Shown here one piece after another: positions 14,997-24,225 of a stretch of 64,000 bases of DNA. Origin of the DNA: a virus; the IMG/VR virus record IMGVR_UViG_3300047388_000423, positions 1 through 64,000 of that record, one strand, 5' to 3'. Each line of letters begins with the position of its first letter. The first letter of the stretch is position 1. A program made the position numbers and the translations under genes. The notes below the pieces were generated by a model. That model was not told where the DNA came from, did not search any database, and saw only the letters and a program-made list of their open reading frames with translations.

Positions 14997-15446
14997 ATGG
15001 CGACAAGCCCTTCCTATTACGGCAATTACAGCGACAGCGAGCTGCCGACCTTGAACACGGTGGCGGACTATATTGCCGATGCCCGGACTCAGTTGCAGGA
15101 CATCGTTGGGGATAGATATCGCTACGACGACCAGTCGTTGTTGACGGCGTTGAACATTACCCTGCTGGAAGCGCGCTGGCTGCGGGCGGACCTGTTTGTC
15201 TACAACCTCGCCACCAGGGGGCAGGTGCAGTCCTTTTCGGCTGTTGATGATACCAAGGTCGCCATCGAGGCGAGCTTTCGGCCAGCGATCCTGAACGGGG
15301 TTATCGGGCATGCCTTGAAGCGTGACCAGGAAGACGTCCAGGACGCCCGCGCTTCTTCATATTTGAGCATGTTCACGGCTGGATTGACCGGTCGCAGCTT
15401 GGTTGGCGTGGCCGGCGGCTCGCCGCCGTCCGGGAGACAGCAATGA
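14997..15446 (+). CDS. Head-tail connector / adaptor protein candidate
   Basis: 149 aa. Helical (LNTVADYIADARTQLQDIVG; DDQSLLTALNITLLEARWLR), similar in style to adaptor proteins that sit under the portal. Overlaps the next gene by 4 nt (ATGA). The assignment relies on position directly after the coat protein and on size. Confidence 0.6.
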   Translation: MATSPSYYGNYSDSELPTLNTVADYIADARTQLQDIVGDRYRYDDQSLLTALNITLLEARWLRADLFVYNLATRGQVQSFSAVDDTKVAIEASFRPAILNGVIGHALKRDQEDVQDARASSYLSMFTAGLTGRSLVGVAGGSPPSGRQQ

Positions 15447-16093
15447 GCAAAACCTCCGATTGCGACAAGTATTGGTACAAGCTGATCAGTCGGGCTAACG
15501 TGACCCTGACCGGCGCTTCCGACGCCGAACTCAAGGTGCAGCTGTTCGACACCCTGCAGCAGTTTTTCGACGAGTCGAATAGCTGGCTCGAGACTATCAA
15601 CTTCACCGTTATCCCGGACAGTCTCGACTATCCGCTGATGCCGCTGACCGGGCGGGTGCACCGGTTGTATGGTGTTGTCGACCAGAACAACGTGCCGCAG
15701 CAGGCGGTGATGCCGGTGATCGGCACCGTGCATTTTCTTTATCCATACAGCAATCCGCAGCCGATGTGGGCGACGGTGGTCAAGAACGTCACCGATCCCT
15801 TCAGCTGCTTCCCGCCGAACATTCCGCCCTGGGTGCTGCCGGTTTACGGGCTCGGCATTCTCAGCGGCGTGCTCGGCAACATGATGCTGCAGCCGGGACA
15901 GAGCTATTCGAACCAGACGCTGGCGTCGTTTCATCTCAGCAAGTTTCGCGACGCGATCGCGCATGCGCGGGTGGCGACGATGCGCGCCAACACGGTGGGT
16001 TCGCAGAGTTGGGCGTTTCCACAACAGTTTCGCGTTGGCGGCCAGCGCGGTGGCGTCAGTACCGCGAATGTCAATCCGATGACGTTGAGGTAA
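15443..16093 (+). CDS. Head-tail connector / tail tubular-like protein
   Basis: 216 aa. N-terminal helices (VQLFDTLQQFFDESNSWLET) then a beta region (INFTVIPDSLDYPLMPLTGR VHRLYGVVD) and a C-terminal helical bundle that reads GILSGVLGNMMLQ, FHLSKFRDAIAHARVATMRA. This helix-beta-helix order is what connector proteins of the gp11/tail-tube A kind show. Not verified by alignment. Confidence 0.6.
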   Translation: MSKTSDCDKYWYKLISRANVTLTGASDAELKVQLFDTLQQFFDESNSWLETINFTVIPDSLDYPLMPLTGRVHRLYGVVDQNNVPQQAVMPVIGTVHFLYPYSNPQPMWATVVKNVTDPFSCFPPNIPPWVLPVYGLGILSGVLGNMMLQPGQSYSNQTLASFHLSKFRDAIAHARVATMRANTVGSQSWAFPQQFRVGGQRGGVSTANVNPMTLR

Positions 16094-16096
16094 GCC

Positions 16097-16504
16097 ATGG
16101 ATCAGTGTTGCCCCAGCGATGGCTGCGATCACAGCGTGACATCAGCGCATGTCGATCTTCGGATCGACAATAATGGCACCTGGCAAGACGCCTTCCAGTT
16201 CGGCACTCCGGACGACACCAGCTGGACCTTGACCGGCCAGGCTTTCGAACTCGACGTGCAGCGCAGCCCTTATGATCTGGTGCCACTGCTGCACATGGAC
16301 AGTGCCGGTGGGCAGATCGTTATCGACGATGTGGTGCAGCGGGTGATTCACTTCAACGTCCCGCCATCGGATCTTCAGGCCAATCTCAGCCCGGGGACTT
16401 ACGTATATGACCTTGTGATGGTCAATGGCTCCAATGTCCGGGTGCCGATGATGCACGGCGCGCTGATCGTAGCGCAGGGGATCACGTATCCGGCGGGGCC
16501 CTGA
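16097..16504 (+). CDS. Virion structural protein, possible fibre base
   Basis: 135 aa, predominantly beta: [58 protein letters not shown]. The form resembles small phage proteins that cap or anchor tail fibres, and it is immediately followed by three collagen-like fibre genes. Stop and next start overlap at 16504. Confidence 0.55.
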   Translation: MDQCCPSDGCDHSVTSAHVDLRIDNNGTWQDAFQFGTPDDTSWTLTGQAFELDVQRSPYDLVPLLHMDSAGGQIVIDDVVQRVIHFNVPPSDLQANLSPGTYVYDLVMVNGSNVRVPMMHGALIVAQGITYPAGP

Positions 16505-16911
16505 TGCCGATCATCAACAACGATCCTGCCCTGGTAGAGACACGGCCCGTTGTGGTGGTGAACGGCCCCACTGGTGCAACCGGTGCGCCTGGCGGGCCAA
16601 CCGGTCCATCGGGTCCAGCCGGTGCAGCGATAACGGGGCCGACCGGTGCAACCGGGGATCGTGGTGTTGGGCCGACCGGTGCGACCGGAGCGGGAGCGTT
16701 TACCGGGCCGACCGGGCCGAGGGGATTAACCGGCCCACCAGGGACATTAGGCGGATCGACTACGGTATCCGGGTTGCCGGCAGCGAGCAGTGCAGGGGCG
16801 CGAAGTTTTGTCACCGACGCGACGGTCACGACGTTTAACAGCGTCGTTGCCGGCGGCGGCAGCAACAAGGTGCCGGTGTTTTCTGACGGGACCAGCTGGC
16901 GAATAGGTTGA
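16504..16911 (+). CDS. Collagen-like fibre protein 1
   Basis: 135 aa. Residues about 20-85 are GPTGATG-type Gly-X-Y triplets expected to form a triple helix. The C-terminal module ([34 protein letters not shown]) is nearly repeated in the next gene ([34 protein letters not shown]), so the two arose by duplication. Probably a tail or head fibre subunit. Confidence 0.75.
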   Translation: MPIINNDPALVETRPVVVVNGPTGATGAPGGPTGPSGPAGAAITGPTGATGDRGVGPTGATGAGAFTGPTGPRGLTGPPGTLGGSTTVSGLPAASSAGARSFVTDATVTTFNSVVAGGGSNKVPVFSDGTSWRIG

Positions 16912-16917
16912 GGGACC

Positions 16918-17388
16918 ATGTCAACGCAATCGAATATTCCCGCTCCGATCATGGCCCAGCCGGTAGTGGTAATCGGTGGTCCGACTGGTCCTGGTGGCGG
17001 ACCAACGGGGCCGACAGGTCCTGCAGGGCTTGCAACGATTACGGGTGCTACGGGATCGGCAGGATCAACCGGGGTCACCGGTCCGACAGGAATGGTTGGC
17101 GCTACCGGAGCAGGTGCGTTTACCGGACCGACCGGCAAGACTGGACCGCCTGGTTCGGCGGGGGCCGCTTCGACGGTGACAGGACCAACAGGATCAACTG
17201 GAGCAACCGGTCCGGCAATCATCGGATCGACCACGGTGGCCAGTCTGCCGGCAGCCGGCACAGCCGGTGCAGGTGCCCGAAACTTTGTCACTGATGCCAA
17301 CGCGGCGACGTTCAACACGGTTGTTGCGGCCGGCGGCAGCAACAAGGTGCCGGTGTTTTCCGACGGCACCAGCTGGAGAATAGGCTGA
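16918..17388 (+). CDS. Collagen-like fibre protein 2
   Basis: 156 aa, paralogue of the preceding protein with the same order: short N-terminal cap, about 80 residues of Gly-X-Y triplets, and the same [15 protein letters not shown]-terminal module. The pair may trimerise together or provide alternative fibres. Ends 1 nt before the next start. Confidence 0.75.
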   Translation: MSTQSNIPAPIMAQPVVVIGGPTGPGGGPTGPTGPAGLATITGATGSAGSTGVTGPTGMVGATGAGAFTGPTGKTGPPGSAGAASTVTGPTGSTGATGPAIIGSTTVASLPAAGTAGAGARNFVTDANAATFNTVVAAGGSNKVPVFSDGTSWRIG

Positions 17389-17389
17389 G

Positions 17390-19501
17390 ATGGTGAACGT
17401 CATACCAGCCGCCCCCGTGCAGGCGTTTCCGGTGGTGATCGCCGGAAGCACGGGTGCTGCAGGACCTACTGGTCCGGGCGGGCCGGCTGGCGGACCTACC
17501 GGGGCCACCGGAGCGACGGGAGCGGGAGCGTTCACCGGGCCGACTGGCGCAACTGGTCAGCCGGGAGCGGGCGGCACGGGGCCAACCGGGCCGACCGGAT
17601 TACAGGGCGTTGGATCGACCGGACCGACGGGTGCAGGTGCGTTTACGGGTCCTACGGGTCCTACAGGTGCTGCAGGATCGGCAGGTACTCCGGGCACGCC
17701 CGGTAGTGTCGGAGCCACCGGACCAACTGGTACGCCAGGGTCAGCCGGTACACCCGGTACTCCAGGTGGTGCCGGTGCAACCGGACCAACTGGCGCGCAG
17801 GGATCGGCGGGGATACCCGGTACTCCTGGTAGTGCTGGCGCAACCGGACCGACCGGTGCTGCAGGATCGGCCGGCGCGCCAGGCAGTGCTGGTGCAACTG
17901 GGCCGACAGGCGCGTCGGTTACTGGGCCAACGGGCCCAGCGGGTAGTGGGGGCGGCGGTGTAGCGACCGCTTGGAATCCGGCGGACCGATCTTCAACTAC
18001 AGCGCTCATATTGAGCAACGGCAATCTGACTGTAACTGGAGATGGGGTCACCAATGCTTCTCATGGCATACGCGGCACCAAATCGTTGTCAGCAGGGAAG
18101 GTCTATTTTGAAATAACCGGTTCTTCTGGTGCGTTCACCTCGATGATCGGTATCGCAAGAAGCTCTGCTACACTTGGAAGTCTCTATGCCAATAGTGGAG
18201 TTGGTGCCGCTGCATTGGCTCCCAATAATGGATTTATGTATGTGAACGGAGGTGTCGGCGTTCAGGTTGAGACGACCGGTTTGCCGCTTTCAGTGCCTTA
18301 CACAATATGCATAGCCGTCGATTTGACCAACTCGCTGATCTGGATGCGGGTTGTAGGGAGTGCGGTCAACGGTTGGTGGAATGGTAACGCCAGCAATAAT
18401 CCGGCAACGGGTGTTGGCGGTGTGAATATATCCGCATTGTTTCCGGCCAGCGCGGCCTTTCCTGTGGTGGAGTTTAACACTTCGGCGGCGCAGGTACGGA
18501 CTGCCAATTTTGGCGCAACGGCGTTTTCGCAAACAATACCTTCTGGTTTTGTTGCTTGGGATAGTGCCGGATCTGCTAGTTCGACTGGTCCAACCGGACC
18601 GACCGGTGCTGCAGGATCGGCCGGCGCGCCAGGCAGTGCTGGTGCAACTGGGCCGACAGGACCGATGACGGTTGGCGATGTTCGCTATGATATTGCGCAG
18701 ACGCTGACGGCACCGCAAAAGGCGCAGGCCCGCGTTAATATTGCTGCGCCATTGCGGGGGCAGCTTGCAGGCTTGACGCTTTCAACAGCAGGTTCGTCGG
18801 CTACGTTTGGTGTGGCGGCAGGTGAGGCTGCTGACAGTACGGCGTCGGATTTGATGCAACTGACAAGCGCCGTCACCAAGACTACTGCCGCGTGGGCGGT
18901 CGGTACCGGCAATGGCGCATTGGACACCGGGGCAGTTGCGGCCAGTACTTGGTACCATGTGTTCCTGATCAAGCGACCAGATACCGGGGTGGTTGATGTA
19001 TGCTTTTCATTGTCTCCGGCAACTCCGACGACAGGCGCTGTTATTCCGGCGGCGTACACGCTATTCCGTCGCATTGGCTCGATGAAGACCAACAGTTCAT
19101 CGCAGTGGATTGCCTTTATCCAGACGGGGGACCAATTCTTATGGTCTGCCCCTGTTGGGGATGTAAACGCCGGTTCACCGGGCACGTCGTTGCTGAATTA
19201 CGGGCTTACTGTTCCCTTCGGCATCAATGTAGTCGCCACATTCCACGGTGTTTACACCAACACAACAGCCGCCATGCAGACAATTCTGTTCTATTCCCCG
19301 CTCACGGGTGCGCAAACTCCAGGCACACCATCGGGTAATGCTTCATTCTACAACCCGGCAGCCAATCAGTACGCAGCCGCCGATTTTCAGATATTAACCA
19401 ATGCATCGACGCAAGTCTCTGTGATATGCGGCACGGCTGCCGGCAATCAGCTCTTCATTGTTACGACCGGCTGGATCGATCGGCGCGGGAGGGACGCCTG
19501 A
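17390..19501 (+). CDS. Long collagen-like fibre with embedded SPRY-like domain
   Basis: 703 aa. Residues about 20-185 are Gly-X-Y triplets; about 190-395 ([60 protein letters not shown]) resemble a B30.2/SPRY fold, known as a ligand-binding beta-sandwich; then a second short collagen run and a C-terminal beta domain ([20 protein letters not shown]) typical of receptor-binding tips. The SPRY-like insert lies between two exact 70-bp direct repeats. Likely the adhesin fibre. SPRY identity is my inference. Confidence 0.7.
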   Translation: MVNVIPAAPVQAFPVVIAGSTGAAGPTGPGGPAGGPTGATGATGAGAFTGPTGATGQPGAGGTGPTGPTGLQGVGSTGPTGAGAFTGPTGPTGAAGSAGTPGTPGSVGATGPTGTPGSAGTPGTPGGAGATGPTGAQGSAGIPGTPGSAGATGPTGAAGSAGAPGSAGATGPTGASVTGPTGPAGSGGGGVATAWNPADRSSTTALILSNGNLTVTGDGVTNASHGIRGTKSLSAGKVYFEITGSSGAFTSMIGIARSSATLGSLYANSGVGAAALAPNNGFMYVNGGVGVQVETTGLPLSVPYTICIAVDLTNSLIWMRVVGSAVNGWWNGNASNNPATGVGGVNISALFPASAAFPVVEFNTSAAQVRTANFGATAFSQTIPSGFVAWDSAGSASSTGPTGPTGAAGSAGAPGSAGATGPTGPMTVGDVRYDIAQTLTAPQKAQARVNIAAPLRGQLAGLTLSTAGSSATFGVAAGEAADSTASDLMQLTSAVTKTTAAWAVGTGNGALDTGAVAASTWYHVFLIKRPDTGVVDVCFSLSPATPTTGAVIPAAYTLFRRIGSMKTNSSSQWIAFIQTGDQFLWSAPVGDVNAGSPGTSLLNYGLTVPFGINVVATFHGVYTNTTAAMQTILFYSPLTGAQTPGTPSGNASFYNPAANQYAAADFQILTNASTQVSVICGTAAGNQLFIVTTGWIDRRGRDA
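17841..17910 (+). repeat. 70-bp exact direct repeat, left copy
   Basis: Identical to 18591-18660, exactly 750 bp apart and in the same reading frame. Both encode the collagen-like stretch with [18 protein letters not shown]. They bracket the SPRY-like domain of the fibre gene. Confidence 0.9.
18591..18660 (+). repeat. 70-bp exact direct repeat, right copy
   Basis: Second copy of the repeat at 17841-17910. Recombination between the copies would delete the SPRY-like domain without changing frame (750 bp is 250 codons). Confidence 0.9.
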
Positions 19502-19698
19502 TGCCCTACGTTTCACGCGACGGCAGCGACAGCATCAACGGCCTCTATGCCAATCTGCAACCGGGCTTTGCTGAGGAATATCTGCCTGACGACGACCCCG
19601 AGGTGATGGCGTTCCTCAACCCGCCGCGGCCGATTGATCCCGCGCTTGATGGCATCGGCACCGGAAAGACCGCCGCTCAAATTCTTGGAGCAACATAA
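19501..19698 (+). CDS. Small fibre-associated protein
   Basis: 65 aa from ATG 19501, overlapping the fibre stop (ATGA). Acidic and polar (GLYANLQPGFAEEYLPDDDP EVMAFLN), with no domain I recognise. Translationally coupled to the long fibre gene, so a fibre assembly chaperone or cap is plausible. Confidence 0.6.
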   Translation: MPYVSRDGSDSINGLYANLQPGFAEEYLPDDDPEVMAFLNPPRPIDPALDGIGTGKTAAQILGAT

Positions 19699-20028
19699 AT
19701 GTCAGCCCTCGATCTGATCTCGACCGCATCTGACCCGACCTTCGCCGGTCGCGTAATGATGATCCAGTTCAAGGTGGCGCAGAACGTCGCATCCGAAGAC
19801 CCCGGCACCGCGAATCATGCCGAGCGCATCAACTACGCCGCCTTGGTGATCCGGGGCGAGGAGAAACCGCAGCTTGTCTCCGCACACGTCATCAGCAGCA
19901 ACGCGTCGATCAGCGCGCAGATTGAAAGCGATCCGGCGGCGTTGGGTTCGAATGTGCCGGACGGCGATATCGAATTCGCGCTGGCTTCGATCTGGGACAG
20001 CCGTTCGCTGGCGTTTGCAGCCGTTTAA
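19699..20028 (+). CDS. Small virion-region protein
   Basis: 109 aa starting 1 nt after the preceding stop. Beta-rich (GRVMMIQFKVAQNVASEDPG; LVIRGEEKPQLVSAHVISSN; VPDGDIEFALASIWDSRS). Proteins with this style follow fibre genes in podovirus-like genomes, but no function is known to me. Confidence 0.6.
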   Translation: MSALDLISTASDPTFAGRVMMIQFKVAQNVASEDPGTANHAERINYAALVIRGEEKPQLVSAHVISSNASISAQIESDPAALGSNVPDGDIEFALASIWDSRSLAFAAV

Positions 20029-20039
20029 GAGAGGATCAG

Positions 20040-20168
20040 ATGAACGAGGATATCATTATCGTACCAGAAGAAGATCGGGTCATCGTGGTGATGGAAGAAA
20101 ACCACGTGATTGAGGTTCCGGGCGAGTGGAGATGGATCGAGGTACCAGATGACCCTCCTAGCATCTAA
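20040..20168 (+). CDS. Tiny acidic protein with RVIxV repeats
   Basis: 42 aa, preceded by GAGAGGATC. It is a short repeat: IIIVPEEDRVIVVMEENHVI then EVPGEWRWIEVPDDPPS. I recall similar tiny acidic beta-repeat proteins next to phage fibre genes. The last 20 bp overlap the next gene's start at 20149, which supports real translation and coupling. Confidence 0.6.
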   Translation: MNEDIIIVPEEDRVIVVMEENHVIEVPGEWRWIEVPDDPPSI

Positions 20169-20430
20169 GCAACATACCGAAGGCAACAAGCGGCGTTGGC
20201 AGGTCAGTTACGCCAAATGGTTGGACAACACCGCCACCATCGATCAGATCGAAGTGACGTCGTCATCGACGACCTGCACAGTAGCCGACCCCACCATTCT
20301 CGGCGATGAGATTGTTTTCTTTCTGGTCGGCGGCGTGCAGGGCGAGACCCTGACCGTTACCCTGGATATGACTGACTCGTTCGAGAACGAGAAGATCGAC
20401 ACCATATCGTTCCACGTTGTGGCACCATGA
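20149..20430 (+). CDS. Small beta-rich virion-region protein
   Basis: 93 aa from ATG 20149, placed inside the end of the preceding tiny gene. Beta strands with Thr/Ser runs (VTSSSTTCTVADPTILGDEI; VFFLVGGVQGETLTVTLDMT) suggest a small Ig-like or fibre-cap fold. Function unknown. Confidence 0.6.
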   Translation: MTLLASKQHTEGNKRRWQVSYAKWLDNTATIDQIEVTSSSTTCTVADPTILGDEIVFFLVGGVQGETLTVTLDMTDSFENEKIDTISFHVVAP

Positions 20431-20441
20431 GAGGAGCTTCC

Positions 20442-20942
20442 ATGAACAATAAACCTGCCGACTCGATTACCCATACCGAAGAGCGCCGGGCTAAAATGAA
20501 GGAAGAGTATGCACAATACCAAAAAGAGCAGGCCATTGCCGAAGAGAACCGTCAGGAAAAACAGGCAGTGCGGGATATGAAAGTGGACGACGACGACGCT
20601 GCCAGGCTGGAGAAGCAGGCCTATCTGCTGACGGATCTCGGCAGCCGCGATCAGCTGCTGGAGCATGTTCGTCGGATGCGGCTGGAGACGCCGGAGAACG
20701 CGCCGCCGCCACCGCCGCCGATGACCGAGTTTCAAAAACAGCAGCTTGCGATCGAGCAGCAAGCTGGCCGTGAGGCAGTGGCCAAGGCCGAGAAGTTGGC
20801 AGAAGAAGTCCGCGTCTGGCGGGCTAAACTGGCAGCCGAGGAGAGGGCGCAGAAGGGTACGATGACGGAAGTACATCACGCGAACCCGGGTATGCAGGAA
20901 CAGTATCCAACTCAAAAGGCAACGCTTGGAAAGACCAAATGA
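20442..20942 (+). CDS. Charged coiled-coil protein
   Basis: 166 aa from ATG 20442, chosen for GAGAGGAG just upstream. Highly charged helices (EERRAKMKEEYAQYQKEQAI, EENRQEKQAVRDMKV; AEKLAEEVRVWRAKLAAEER) broken by a PPPPPP hinge near residue 92. No catalytic motif. Overlaps the following gene by 4 nt. Likely a structural or scaffolding rod. Confidence 0.6.
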   Translation: MNNKPADSITHTEERRAKMKEEYAQYQKEQAIAEENRQEKQAVRDMKVDDDDAARLEKQAYLLTDLGSRDQLLEHVRRMRLETPENAPPPPPPMTEFQKQQLAIEQQAGREAVAKAEKLAEEVRVWRAKLAAEERAQKGTMTEVHHANPGMQEQYPTQKATLGKTK

Positions 20943-23200
20943 CCGCGATCAAGATGGACAAAATGGGCGGTATGTTACCGGCATGGGACGATAGATTATT
21001 GCCTGACGGTCAAGCAAGTTATGCTCTTAATACATACTTATTTTCAGGAGCACTCGTAGGATGGCGGCAACCGAAGCTGCTCCGCATGCTGCGGGACAGT
21101 GCGTCCAAATATGTCTATCGCCTGTTGAACAAGGATCCGAACGACACCTCGATTACCGCCAGTGATTCCTTCTGGATGGAGTTCGCCGATGCCGATACGA
21201 CGGTCCTGCATACTCCGGTAGCCGACGATCAGTTCGAGCGTTATTATTTCGCCGCGCCAAGTCACCCGCCAAAATACAACACCCGCGCCCGCATCGAGAA
21301 CGGCGATCCGGCATGGCTGCTCGGCATTCCCGGCTCCGGCTGCACGCCCGGCGTCGAGGTGACCGGCGGCGGCGACACCAGCCAGAGCGGCAATGTCAGC
21401 GTGCTGCCCGATGCCGGTGGCAGTGACTTTCGACCTGGAAATTCGATCTTCCTGACGCCGATCGTGCCAGACGGAAGCATGCTGGTGCAGTCCGTCAGCT
21501 TCGTGCCGACGTCGAGCGACGGGCTGATGTCCTATCAGGCGGTGGTCTACACCGATCTCAATGGCAGCCCGTCCGAGTTGTTAGGGGTCGGCAACAAGGT
21601 GGTGGGCATTACGGCTGGCGCCACCGCGACCAGCTCAATCAGCAATGGCGTCTCCGTCATCAGTAATGTCACCTACTGGATCGGTATTGCGCATGACAAT
21701 GCATTCAGCCTGACCATTGCCGATACCCGGGTCCATAACGGCGCCACCATCTCCAACACCTTCGCCAACGGTCCCCCGGCTACGGCAGCCGCCACCGGCG
21801 GCGGGGCGGTTTGGCAAATGTGGGGCGATCTGCTGGGCGCCAGCGTGTTTGCCGCCCGCGCCTATGTCTACACCTGGGTCAGCGCCTATGGCGAGGAGGG
21901 CCCGCCCAGCCCGCCGTCGGTGGTCAATGGCTGGTCCAATGCGGTTTGGACTGTCAGCCTGTTTCAGCCGACACCGGAAAATATGGGCATCGATCGCAAC
22001 ATCACCACCACGCGACTGTACCGCTCGATTTCCAACCAGCAGGGGCAGGGTACCTATTTTCTGGTAGCTGAATTCCCGGTGACGCAAGCGACCTATGTCG
22101 ACACCATCGACGACGCCACGGTGTCGTTGAACTCGCAGATGGAGTCGTTGTACTGGTCGGAGCCGCCGGCGGATCTCAAGGGCTTCAAGGCGTTTCCGAA
22201 CGGCATTGCAGTGGGCTGGAAGGCCAACGAGGTCTGGTTCTCCGAGCCGTTCCGCTACCACGCCTGGCCGCCGACCTATGTGCTGACGGCGGAGTTTCCG
22301 ATTGTCGGCCTTGGCGTCTGCGGCAACTCGATCGTGGTCTGCACCCAAGGCTCGCCGTATCTGATCACCGGCATCAACCCGTCGACGATGTCGATGACCA
22401 AGATCAATTTGCCGGAGCCGTGTCTGTTTAGTGCTTCTATTGTCGCTACAGACACTACTGTATTGTATATTTCCCAAAATGGCCTGATGCAGATTAGCCA
22501 GTCCGGTGCCGGCGCCAACATCACCGAGGGCTGGATTTCCCGTGAGAAGTGGCAAGCGTTGGTGCCGAAGCGGTTCATCAGGGCTATCAAACACGCAACG
22601 TCCTATTTCGCCTTTGGTTCAAGATTTGGCGGTGATGACACGTGGGCCTATCAAGGCTTCACGGTGGAATTGTCAACCCAGGACCAGACATCGTTTACGA
22701 TCTGGCCACAGCCGGGTGGGCATCGGCTGGGATTTACTCAACTGTCCAGTCCTAACGGATACGCCATTGATAATCTGGAAGTAGACCCCTGGACGGGAGT
22801 GGGATTACTGGTTCAAAACGGTGGTGTCTGGTACTGGGATTTTACAGATGCAAATCCAACGATTGTTCCTTATCGTTGGAAGAGTAAAATTTTTCAGCAA
22901 AACGCAGCGAGGAATTTTTCTGCCGTCAAAGTATGGTTCTCGGTGCCGTCTACAACGCCGCCGCAAGTTGCTCGTAACACCAACGATCCACAACCAGTTT
23001 TAGGTTCAAATCAGTACGGCATTTTCAGGGTTTTTGCTGACGGACAACTTTACACAACACGTGAGATTCGTACTTCGGGTGAGTTGTTGAGGATTTATAG
23101 CGGTGGCAAATTTGAAGCTTGGCAATTTGAGGTAGAAAGTAGAGTCGCAATCTCGAATCTTCAGATCGCGACTTCGGCTAAGGAGTTAGCGTTAGTTTGA
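20939..23200 (+). CDS. Large neck/tail structural protein
   Basis: 753 aa, mostly beta. The N-terminus (MGGMLPAWDDRLLPDGQASY, ALNTYLFSGALVGWRQPKLL) and Tyr/Thr-rich interior (ARAYVYTWVSAYGEEGPPSP; GIDRNITTTRLYRSISNQQG) resemble proteins of podovirus-like phages that cap the portal and contact the tail. No enzymatic motif. The 3' end overlaps the HNH gene on the opposite strand by 23 bp. Confidence 0.65.
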   Translation: MTAIKMDKMGGMLPAWDDRLLPDGQASYALNTYLFSGALVGWRQPKLLRMLRDSASKYVYRLLNKDPNDTSITASDSFWMEFADADTTVLHTPVADDQFERYYFAAPSHPPKYNTRARIENGDPAWLLGIPGSGCTPGVEVTGGGDTSQSGNVSVLPDAGGSDFRPGNSIFLTPIVPDGSMLVQSVSFVPTSSDGLMSYQAVVYTDLNGSPSELLGVGNKVVGITAGATATSSISNGVSVISNVTYWIGIAHDNAFSLTIADTRVHNGATISNTFANGPPATAAATGGGAVWQMWGDLLGASVFAARAYVYTWVSAYGEEGPPSPPSVVNGWSNAVWTVSLFQPTPENMGIDRNITTTRLYRSISNQQGQGTYFLVAEFPVTQATYVDTIDDATVSLNSQMESLYWSEPPADLKGFKAFPNGIAVGWKANEVWFSEPFRYHAWPPTYVLTAEFPIVGLGVCGNSIVVCTQGSPYLITGINPSTMSMTKINLPEPCLFSASIVATDTTVLYISQNGLMQISQSGAGANITEGWISREKWQALVPKRFIRAIKHATSYFAFGSRFGGDDTWAYQGFTVELSTQDQTSFTIWPQPGGHRLGFTQLSSPNGYAIDNLEVDPWTGVGLLVQNGGVWYWDFTDANPTIVPYRWKSKIFQQNAARNFSAVKVWFSVPSTTPPQVARNTNDPQPVLGSNQYGIFRVFADGQLYTTREIRTSGELLRIYSGGKFEAWQFEVESRVAISNLQIATSAKELALV

Positions 23201-23777
23201 TGTTTCGACGCTTTAACTCAGCTACGAGCTTAGCAGTGGTGTAGTACTCAATTTGTGGTCTTTTAGGTTGCCATGTATGGCGAGGGCGTCTGTTGTGATT
23301 TTGCTCTTCTCGCGTAGACCATTTTATATTTCCCGGTTCGTATCCACGGTCGTTGTCAATACGATCCAGGGTAAAGCTGGGATGTGGGCGTTCACCAATA
23401 GCAGCAAGAACTTCAGCTATGAAGACAACAAAATTATTCCATTGCCGAGCGAGTTTGATTTCGCGACCACCCCAATCCTTGAATTGTGGATTGTTTGGGT
23501 TATTGCAACGTGCACGTATATTTTCCCAAGCATTGTAAAGGTAATGTACTTTTCCTCTTTTAGCGTAACCATGCCGGTAGTTTGTAATCGTTTCTTTTCT
23601 GAGACACCCGCAAGAACGAACCCTGTTGTGTGTAAGAAGGACAGCGGTAACGGAATGATTGTTACCACAATCGCATTGACACAACCATCGCATCTGTCTG
23701 TGAATATCTTTACCGATTGGCTTAATTGCAATCAATCGACCGAAGCGTTGATTAGTGATATCTTTGAATTTGGCCAT
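23178..23777 (-). CDS. HNH homing endonuclease with AP2-like N-terminus
   Basis: 199 aa from ATG 23777 (GGAGG 9 nt upstream). The N-terminal part (FGRLIAIKPIGKDIHRQMRW; CQCDCGNNHSVTAVLLTHNR; SCGCLRKE) is the Cys-containing module common in phage AP2/HNH nucleases. The C-terminal half holds the HNH core SFTLDRIDNDRGYEPGNIKW with STREEQNHNRR. It is antisense to a rightward virion operon and fills the only large gap between virion genes (23201-23865), as expected for a free-standing selfish gene. AT-richer than its neighbours. Confidence 0.85.
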   Translation of the reverse strand: MAKFKDITNQRFGRLIAIKPIGKDIHRQMRWLCQCDCGNNHSVTAVLLTHNRVRSCGCLRKETITNYRHGYAKRGKVHYLYNAWENIRARCNNPNNPQFKDWGGREIKLARQWNNFVVFIAEVLAAIGERPHPSFTLDRIDNDRGYEPGNIKWSTREEQNHNRRPRHTWQPKRPQIEYYTTAKLVAELKRRNIKLTLTP

Positions 23778-23865
23778 GATGACCTCCACAGAAGGTTGTT
23801 GCGGCAAGTGGCGGAGCCGGTGTTAGCGCACTGGCTTCGCTGCGCACTATAGCAGGAGAACCCCA

Positions 23866-24225
23866 ATGCAAAAAGCCATGATGCGACCAACCCCGCAAGT
23901 CGCGCTAAGAGCGTCGCCAAGGACCAACGGCAGCGCCGCCCCGGTCTGTCCGATTTCACGCTCCCAGGCAATTCCGCCGCAACCGCCACGGAAGCGACCG
24001 GGACTGGTCATGGTTAACGATTTGCCGTCGGTGATCAACACGGTCAATCAGATCGTGATGATGCTTAATGGCGAGCCGGATAATTTTCAGGAGCAGAGTC
24101 GCACGACTGAAGTGGTGCGTGTTTTTAATCCGAACGACAGCGAGCAATGGGTCGATGTCGAACGCATCAATTATCTGCGGCTTGAAGATCCGGTCAACGG
24201 CGGTCACGTGACCTGGGAATACTGA
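23866..24225 (+). CDS. Small virion-region protein
   Basis: 119 aa starting at ATG 23866 after CAGGAG. The first 45 residues are Pro/Arg rich (SQAIPPQPPRKRPGLVMVND), then a helix (LPSVINTVNQIVMMLNGEPD) and a beta tail (RVFNPNDSEQWVDVERINYL). Overlaps the next gene by 1 nt. Function unknown; probably co-produced with the following propeller-like protein. Confidence 0.6.
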   Translation: MQKAMMRPTPQVALRASPRTNGSAAPVCPISRSQAIPPQPPRKRPGLVMVNDLPSVINTVNQIVMMLNGEPDNFQEQSRTTEVVRVFNPNDSEQWVDVERINYLRLEDPVNGGHVTWEY

